Assembly: GCF_018320785.1 (NCBI RefSeq)
Contig: NC_054884.1
Location: 17,051,667 to 17,115,666, forward strand
Source of the DNA: Cheilinus undulatus
Lineage: Eukaryota > Chordata > Actinopteri > Labriformes > Labridae
Direction: 5' to 3'
Length of the DNA: 64,000 nt
Below, one piece after another: positions 58,201 through 64,000 of the stretch (the stretch's first letter is position 1; each line of letters opens with the position of its first letter). The position numbers were made by a program, and so were the translations under genes. Below the pieces are notes generated by a model, which had not been told where the DNA came from, made no database searches, and saw only the letters and a list, made by a program, of their open reading frames with translations.

Positions 58201-61200
58201 GAACCTGTTTGACAAAGTGAAGTAGGCTGAAAGATTTCAGAAAGCAACACATCATGCTGCAATCTCAAGAAATTCAAGAATAGATGAGAGACAAAGTCAT
58301 TGACATCTATCAATTTGGAAAGGGTTACAAAGCCATTTTCAAAGGTGCTTGGACTCAAGTATACCATGGTGAGAGCCATTATCCACAAATGGAGATGACT
58401 TGGAACAGTGGTGAACCTTCCCAGGATTGGCCAGCCTACCAAAATTACTTAAAGAGTGCACTGATGATTCATACAGGAGGTCACAAAAGATCCCAGAACA
58501 ACATCTAAAGACCTGAAGGCCTCACTTGACTCAGTTAAGGTCAGTGTTCATGACTGAACACTAACAAAGAGACTGGGCAAAAATGGCACCCATGGGAGAG
58601 TTTTATGGCCAAAACCACTGCTGACCTAAAAGAACCCAAAGGCTCGTCTCACATTTGACAGAAAAAAATCTTGATGATCCCAGAGACTTTTGGGAAAATA
58701 TTCTGTGGACTGATGAGACAGAAGTTGAACTTGTTGGAAGGTGGTGTTAAAAGGTGATGGTCGGGGGCTGGTTTGCTGCTTCAGGACCTGGAAGGCTTTC
58801 TGTTGTTGATGGAATGGTAATCCTGCTTTCTATCAGAAAATCCTGAAGGAGAATATCAGGCCATGAGTTCATGACCTAAAGCTCAAGCACACTTGGATTA
58901 TGAAGTAGGACAATGATCTGACACACGAGCAAGTACACCTTTGAATGGCTTGAAAAAAAATGAAGGTTTTTGAGTAGCCTTGTCAAAGTCCAGGCTTAAA
59001 TCTGATGGAGATGCTGTGGCATGACCTTAAACAGGCCATTCATGCTAAAAAAAACCTCCATTGTGGCTGAATGAAAACAATTGTGTGAGGAACAGTGGGC
59101 CAAAATTTCTCCACAGGGATGTGAAAGACTCATTGCTAGTTATTGCAAATGCTTGCCTGCAGTTGTTGCCACCAAGGGTGGCACAACCAGTTATTAGGTT
59201 TAGGGAGAAATGACTTTTTCACATTGGGGCAGGTAGATATTTCCGTTATCAAATGAAATCATCATTTTAAAAAGTGCAGTTTTTAAAATTGCTTATTTGT
59301 AAATCACTAAGACTTTTATTGTTTGAACATCCCTCAGTGATCTCTTGTAATTTGTTGAGCTGAAAAAGCAGTAGCCTGCTCATCACAATTTAAATATGTG
59401 GACGAACTGTGAGCTGACAATAATCAAATAATTTAACTTGTTATTTTGATCTAACTTGTGTCTTTTTGTCAGTTTCTGCAGGCTCGATGGCAGGCTGACC
59501 CCTGTTATGCCTTCTATGGAGTAGATGGTACGATCTGCTCCATACTGACTTACCTCAGTCAGATAGAAGACTTCTGTCCTCCTCGACTTGGAAGGAACAG
59601 CTCTGTGCTGCCCTGGCATCAGAAACCTCGCTCTTATATAGAGAAGGTGCGTCCTTATAAGGCTCCCAAAGTATCAAAGCAGAAGCTCATGTTGTACTTG
59701 ACTATAATGCTGTTCTTTCCACCCTTCTTCTTGCGTCTTCTTTGAACTGAACAGGCTGAAATTCGCACAGCTTTGACTCCTCTGTATGAGGTCATCAGTG
59801 ACAGCAGTAGTCCTGCCGTGAGCTTCATCCAGTCCAGGGTGGAGAGGATGTCTGACCGCTGGATACAGGCCGGCCTGAGGATGAGACAGAGTAAAAACAA
59901 GACAGTCTCCAACAGGATGAGGGTAAAATCAGCAAGTCAACTCCACACGCATTAAGCAAACAAATGTTTAAATGCACAACTTATAGAAAAGTTCTTGTTC
60001 AAGGTTTTCAGTGAGTAAAACAATTTGTCTGCTGCATCACTCTCTCCCATTATAATTGCCATCATTCATTTTAGAAATTTCATGGGTTTGGTTTTCAGAA
60101 AACAACCCTGATAAATAACAGTCATTTTCCTTGTACCAAGTATTTGATTAAAGGCCACTGTACTTCAAAGTGTTTCCTATGAGTCATAAACAGCAAATCT
60201 AATTCTCTCAAAATTTAAAAGTGTCCTAATATTCACTATTCTGTGTTCAATAAAGATCGCTTTTAGACATAATACACCTTTCTCCCACCCTTCAGGTGCT
60301 GCTGTATCCCGGCACTCTGTCTGGAAGTGTTGGTCAGCGTTTTGAAGCCCTGGTGAACAGAGGGGGTCCTCTGGGAGAGCTGGTCCAGTGGGCTGACCTC
60401 AGTGCCTGTCTGACGATCCTGGGACACAACCTCACCTTCAGCACCTCACAGGAACAACTGCACAGGTTGAAGTCAAAGTCCCATGACACCAGGCACAAAA
60501 TCAGCTTTATTAGCATTTAAAGATCTGAATTTATTGATCTAGTCAGGTGACAGGTCTATAGATAGAAAAGCAGTAGTTTGAGATGAATGTGGATGAACTT
60601 TCAGTAATGTGGATTATGTGTTTACTGTGATTGGTCCAGTCTGATTGGTGCTGCTCCAGGCAAAGGCAGCTGTCCAATCCAGAGGCCCCTCATCTTTGAC
60701 CTCATCTACACCGACTACCACGGCCTATCTCACCTCCAAGGAGCCATGGGACTGGCTTTCCTTCATTACAAGTATGACCACCATTTTCAGATTTATGCTT
60801 TTATTTGACCCCTGTGTTCTAAATAATATATGTTATTTTGCCATTTACTTGGCTATACAGCCCCTGAGTGCTACAATTTACGAAGGCCTTCTTAAACCCA
60901 CGTACTTTTTCTAATCAAAGGTAAACCAGTGCATAATGTAGCTAGGTTATTATTGTCTATGAACACTTCATTTCCTTTTTAGTTGCTTAGTATGGCTGAT
61001 ATTCACTGTTGTGTAAAGACACATTGCGATGAAAATGTTGAAACATTGTAAGTAATCATGTCCTAGAAAAGACAATTGATCCATGAGAATTGGATACTGC
61101 TGTGTGCAGCCAGTGGTGTCAATAAAGTTGCAGTGGTGAGCTAAATACAAAACTAAGTCCAAGTATTGATAGTCCTGGTCAAACATTACTCCATTACAAC

Positions 61201-62088
61201 TGACATTTGAGTACTTGAGCTTTGCTTTAAAATACTTCAGTATTCAAACTAAGTGCAAAAAAATCTCAAAATATTATATTGCCACAATGCATGACTGCAG
61301 TCAAGAATACATGGGTGTACAGTCTAAAAAAATAAGACAGGGGTAGCTGCAGATTTCAGAAGCCTGTTCTTGCAGACCATTACCATGGTCTTCTTTTTAA
61401 TTTAACTTTATTTATAAATAAAGTCTGGCGGTTATAGTCATTTAATAACTACATTGCAAACATTACAGACAAAACAGCATTACATAAATGGAACACATAA
61501 AAGGCTGGATGTCTAATCTGGGATTAAATTATGTACAGACCTGTTTATGAAGTAGTTACATTAACAGTGGCTCACTGTTAGCTTCTAGCTAGCTAGTTAA
61601 CGTTACTAAGTAAGACAGCTTTTAAGACAAGTATTTAAGACAGCTTTGGCTAAGCTAACAAAGCTAAAGTAAGCCACCGTTCCCATAGCTTCTTCTAAAA
61701 AACTTCTTAAAAGTTTAGAAAATGTGGCATTATCTAACTTAGCTAATGTAGCTTTTTGTGTTTTAGCTTTAGCTAAAGTTAGTTGAATAGCCATGTTATG
61801 TTATTCAGCTTAGGTAGCTTACTTAGCTTTGCTAGCTCTAGATGCAGCTATGCTACATGCATAGCTTGTGTAGCTAATTTAGCTTATGTAGCTAATGCAG
61901 CAAATGTAGCTAATGTTACTTAATTTTATTTTTTATTTTAGCCACATTAGCTATGCAGCTACATTATTGGTGTAGCTAATGTAGCTTCATTAGCTTTAGC
62001 CTTAGCTAAATTAACTGCATAAGGGTATTTTCATGGAGGACACACTTTTTTTTCCTGGAAGCAGACTGTTTACTTGGCTTTATCAAAC

Positions 62089-62127
<39 letters not shown>

Positions 62128-63997
62128 GCAGGTCAGGTTTTTGACTTAACATTTGGTGTCCTAAACCCACTTTTTTTAGTTTCTACATTCAGGCCGTGAG
62201 ATCCTAAACGTACGAAAATAGCCTGGCAATTATATAACATAAAGTCACATTGGGAACCTTAAATACTAGTTGTATCCATGGAGTAATTATTTAATCTATT
62301 AAGCTGTAGCATTTAAATGATGACTACATTTTGTGCTACACTGCAGGTGTCGCTTCAGGATCCTGGACTCTTTTGGCACTGAACCAGCCTTTAACTTGGG
62401 CAGCTACGCACGAAGCAGAGGATACAGAACACTGTGGGGCAGCTGGACCCTGCAGCCTCTGCAGTACATGACCATGTTCCGTAAGTTTGTGATGGATAAA
62501 TTGTGTCTCCTTGTGCATCATTGTGTGTAAGGTCATATCTGTGAAGTTACATGATATATACACATTAGTACATGCTTATATCTAGCTCCTGCAGCTCTGA
62601 TCCTTCACACACACTCCTCTAAGCATCCTCACACTGACAAGAATAATAGCTGAGGTTACATGAACTTGGTACTTAGACAGAACTTTCATTGCAACACCTC
62701 CTCCTGTCATCCTCTCTGCTCCGTCAGGGGATGGAGACAAGCTGGACACACTGGGCCCAGAGCCATCCTCCATGCCTCAGTCTGGATCTTTGTTTATTTG
62801 TCCTGCTGAGGAGAGAGAGGGCGATGGCTGTTAGCTGACTAAGGAGAGGAAGTTTGAGAAAAGAGCGGGCGGGTTGTTTATGCTTCTGTTTTGAAATGAA
62901 GAAGGAGATAGTTGATCACCGATACAAAAGATTCCCACAAACTTCCCATCAAACCTTTAGGTGTTGCAAAATCTTGATCATATCTTGAGCCCAGACAGGT
63001 GTAATAGACAAGTGGTGACAAATGAGGCAAAAAGAGGAGCAGAGGGGGGAAATTCAGAGCTGCATTAAGGGTCATTGAGGGCAAATCTCAAATATATCGA
63101 GACAGAAGAGAAACACAAACGCATGCAGCTGTTTTAGAGCTAAAATCACATTCGCCCATACCTTTGCTGGCACATTCCTTGTAAAGTTAATACTCATCCT
63201 TCACACCTTCTTTGGTATGTCATAGGGCAGCAGGGTGGCAGCTGCCTATCCAAACAGCCACACTAAGCTCTCATATAAAAAGATTTCTCATTTCCTTTAC
63301 CGGTTTATTTTATACTGCACAGCAGGTTCTTCCTCACTCGCAGGATTTTAATCTTCACTATTTTAAACTGAAATATTTTAGCTTTTTAATCATGTCTGAC
63401 CAGAAGTTATGCTATCTACTCAGTGTCCACTCTGAGTGGAGAATGAGCTGATTTGATTTTTTAGGTCAAAGGGCAAACACCAAGGTAACTGGGTCTCATG
63501 TTCCTGCTCCCTTGTGAATGTGATATCTCAGGAGGCTTTTCTATAAACTTAGCTCAAACTTTCTCTGTGACACAAAATTTAACTGGCATTAAATTATGGA
63601 TTCACAAAGTTAAAGGTCAAGGTCACTGGTCCTCATTATAATCCCTTGCTTGTGGATGCAATTCTCAAGAATGCTTAGAAAGATTTTCTTCACACTTTCT
63701 AAAAAAAAAAGTTCACTCTTGGGGAAGCCAGGCTTTATAGTTTTCAGATGCCACCTGCAACCAGAGAAAAGAGATCAAAGGGAAACTGATGAGCATTACA
63801 ACTGCTTATTTTACTTACCTGTAAAATAACTGCTTTATCTTTTGTCATCTCCAGCGCATACTCCAGATAACTCATTCCTTGGCTTTGTTAGCGAGGAAGT
63901 AGCGAGAAGGGAGTTGAGAGAGGAAGAGCTGGAGCCAGAGAGCTATAGGAAGGACAGGATAGCCGTCATCTACGGCAAACAGGACTACATGTGGCAG
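46275..63997 (+). CDS. mgat5b: MGAT5B-like alpha-1,6-mannosylglycoprotein 6-beta-N-acetylglucosaminyltransferase (5' part)
   Basis: Eleven in-phase coding exons: 46275-46300, 49388-49503, 52731-52851, 52939-53084, 57961-58025, 59473-59646, 59755-59922, 60296-60465, 60640-60771, 62347-62480 and 63855-63997. The last donor is at the window edge; 465 codons are visible of about 790 in human. It is a Golgi type II glycosyltransferase (GT18). A short tail, MHVALRPRS, leads into a hydrophobic anchor (about residues 11-30), then a predicted coiled-coil stem (52731-53084). The catalytic part includes WQADPCYAFYGVDG, GGPLGELVQWADL (with the Glu reported as catalytic base in MGAT5), FDLIYTDYHGL, DSFGTEPAFN and PHTPDNSFLGFVSEE. 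FDLIYTDYHGL and GKGSCP fit MGAT5B better than MGAT5. MGAT5B adds beta-1,6-GlcNAc to N-glycans and O-mannosyl glycans, mainly in brain. A fish-specific paralogue is possible, so the symbol is tentative. Confidence 0.88.
46301..49387 (+). other. mgat5b-like intron 1
   Basis: Contains a degenerate Tc1-like element (46590-47420). GACTCGCTAAAAATAGCACA and GACTTGCTAAAAATAACAGA (about 48850-48896) form a short tandem pair. Nothing else was recognised. Confidence 0.5.
46590..47420 (+). mobile_element. Tc1/mariner-like transposon relic 1
   Basis: The frame at 47099-47374 contains VLWSDETNKVLFSHQTRR and VKHSGGSIMLWAFW, the second catalytic Asp region and the GGGSIMLWG-type motif of Tc1 transposases. 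Upstream, ACACCATGAAGTTAAAAGAA begins the old reading frame, which is broken by stops, frameshifts and deletions. Terminal repeats were not clearly seen. It is non-functional. Confidence 0.8.
49504..52730 (+). other. mgat5b-like intron 2, nothing recognised
   Basis: AT-rich intron from GTAACT to TGTTCCAG. No supported feature. Confidence 0.45.
53225..53850 (+). repeat. interspersed repeat with duplicated internal module
   Basis: AACATAACTCAAAAAGTCAT, GGACGGATTTTCATGAAATT and CCGTCTGGATCCAGGAATTT are typical of a widespread fish repeat. The module from TTAGATTTTG to GAGGTCTGCGCT occurs twice, at 53389-53488 and 53750-53848. Confidence 0.65.
53268..53308 (+). repeat. GTTTGTTC/GTTTGTTT microsatellite
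   Basis: Units of GTTTGTTCGTTT and GTTTGTTC repeat in tandem for about 40 bases. Confidence 0.85.
54050..54930 (+). mobile_element. Tc1/mariner-like transposon relic 2
   Basis: The helix-turn-helix region reads GKSIRAIAQTLAIASATIRN in the frame near 54112, followed after a stop by GRPSKK. Further on are TVSTVGRRLHELKYRSYTR and the frame at 54451. The right end, TTCCAATACCTTTACTCACT, resembles the usual Tc1 terminus. Stops and frameshifts make it non-functional. Confidence 0.8.
55181..55192 (+). repeat. SINE target-site duplication AACAATGGTTTT, left
   Basis: This 12-base word recurs exactly at 55368-55379, directly flanking the SINE. Confidence 0.9.
55193..55367 (+). mobile_element. tRNA-derived SINE with intact B box
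   Basis: The head CGAGTGGTTAAGGCGCGC has an A-box-like element and GGTTCGAATCC is a perfect RNA polymerase III B box. The body runs TGTGGCACCATTTCCCGTAT, CTTGCCTGTTTCTGAGTC, CCACTGTCCTCTATCTAATA and AAGGCACAAGG, then an A-rich tail. Exact 12-bp duplications on both sides show a clean and fairly recent retroposition. The decayed sister copy is at 9525-9705. It is not a functional tRNA gene. Confidence 0.9.
55996..56537 (+). mobile_element. short Tc1-like element with intact ends
   Basis: The left end CAGTGCTTAACAAATTTATT with AGACCA is exactly complementary to the right end TGGTCTAATAAATTTGTTAAGCACTG. A TA dinucleotide flanks each end (55994-55995, 56538-56539), the target duplication of Tc1/mariner elements. 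Near the right is the start of a transposase frame, MVKRGELTENERVRIKSL, that runs into the terminal repeat. Most of the transposase is deleted, so it is non-autonomous (542 bases). Confidence 0.9.
58045..59330 (+). mobile_element. Tc1/mariner-like transposon relic 3
   Basis: The left end ACAGTGTTGTAAAAAAGTGT followed by TTGCCCTCTTCCTG and the right region GGGAGAAATGACTTTTTCAC are characteristic of a widespread fish Tc1-like family. The interior shows transposase fragments such as the frame at 58284 and CTGTGGACTGATGAGACAGA (catalytic WTDET region). Multiple stops and frameshifts are present. Confidence 0.8.
60772..62346 (+). other. mgat5b-like intron 9
   Basis: Mostly occupied by the reversed GCTA-rich element (61358-62200), with ordinary AT-rich sequence on both sides. 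Confidence 0.55.
61358..62200 (-). mobile_element. GCTA-rich TIR element, copy 3 (reversed)
   Basis: Reading from the left, TTGCAGACCATTACCATGG is followed by TTTTTAATTTAACTTTATTT with ATAAATAAAGTCTGGC, the complement of the copy 1/2 tail. The GCTA-rich block (61575-62020) follows, then GGAGGACACAC, a T32 run, and GCAGGTCAGGTTTTTGACTT with AACATTTGGTGTCCTAAACC, the complement of the leader. It lies in intron 9 of the mgat5b-like gene. Confidence 0.65.
62481..63854 (+). other. mgat5b-like intron 10, nothing recognised
   Basis: Intron between GTAAGTTT and CATCTCCAG. No supported feature was seen. Confidence 0.45.
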
Positions 63998-64000
63998 GTA

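Noticed and set aside
46590-59330. Functional transposase in the Tc1-like elements
   Set aside because: Each copy has several stops, frameshifts or a large deletion.
1-64000. A previously undescribed multi-gene system
   Set aside because: The recognisable genes are ordinary conserved vertebrate genes and the rest is explained by introns, UTRs, repeats or featureless spacer; nothing in the sequence supports a new system.

Overview
The window is nuclear DNA from a ray-finned, probably teleost, fish. Five vertebrate genes with GT-AG introns can be read, and the spacers and introns carry typical fish repeats: Tc1-like transposon relics, a tRNA-derived SINE, MITEs and L2-like tails. I saw no prokaryotic, viral, rRNA or CRISPR content. 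Species cannot be named from the sequence alone.

Layout: (1) 1-1637, minus strand, the 5' part of spsb3 (SPRY/SOCS-box protein), running off the left edge. (2) 1.7-8.0 kb, a repeat-rich spacer holding a nested transposon stack. (3) 8165-12961, plus strand, complete nubp2 (cytosolic iron-sulfur assembly ATPase), head to head with spsb3. (4) 14640-22375, minus strand, complete atp6v0c (V-ATPase proteolipid c), tail to tail with nubp2. (5) 27636-38037, minus strand, complete tbc1d24 (TBC plus TLDc vesicle-traffic protein), with candidate non-coding first exons near 38 kb. (6) 38.2-46.2 kb, a spacer with no recognised gene but several DNA transposons. (7) 46275-63997, plus strand, the first 11 coding exons (about 465 codons) of an mgat5b-like N-acetylglucosaminyltransferase that continues past the right edge. 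All exon junctions used are phase-consistent.

spsb3, nubp2, tbc1d24 and atp6v0c are all on human 16p13.3, with SPSB3/NUBP2 and TBC1D24/ATP6V0C as close neighbours, so this is a conserved syntenic block. MGAT5B is on human 17q25, so its linkage here looks fish-specific. The genes do not form one pathway: ATP6V0C and TBC1D24 both concern acidic or synaptic vesicles, NUBP2 makes Fe-S clusters, SPSB3 is a ubiquitin-ligase adaptor and MGAT5B branches glycans in the Golgi.

I found no convincing new biological system. The most informative non-genic signals are a datable stack of nested transposons at 2.5-4.3 kb with an internal empty-site control at 9.8 kb, a family of GCTA-rich elements with terminal inverted repeats present three times, a SINE with a perfect 12-bp target duplication, a short Tc1 derivative with both ends intact, an upstream ORF and two alternative first exons for tbc1d24, and a possible shared promoter near 38.1 kb.
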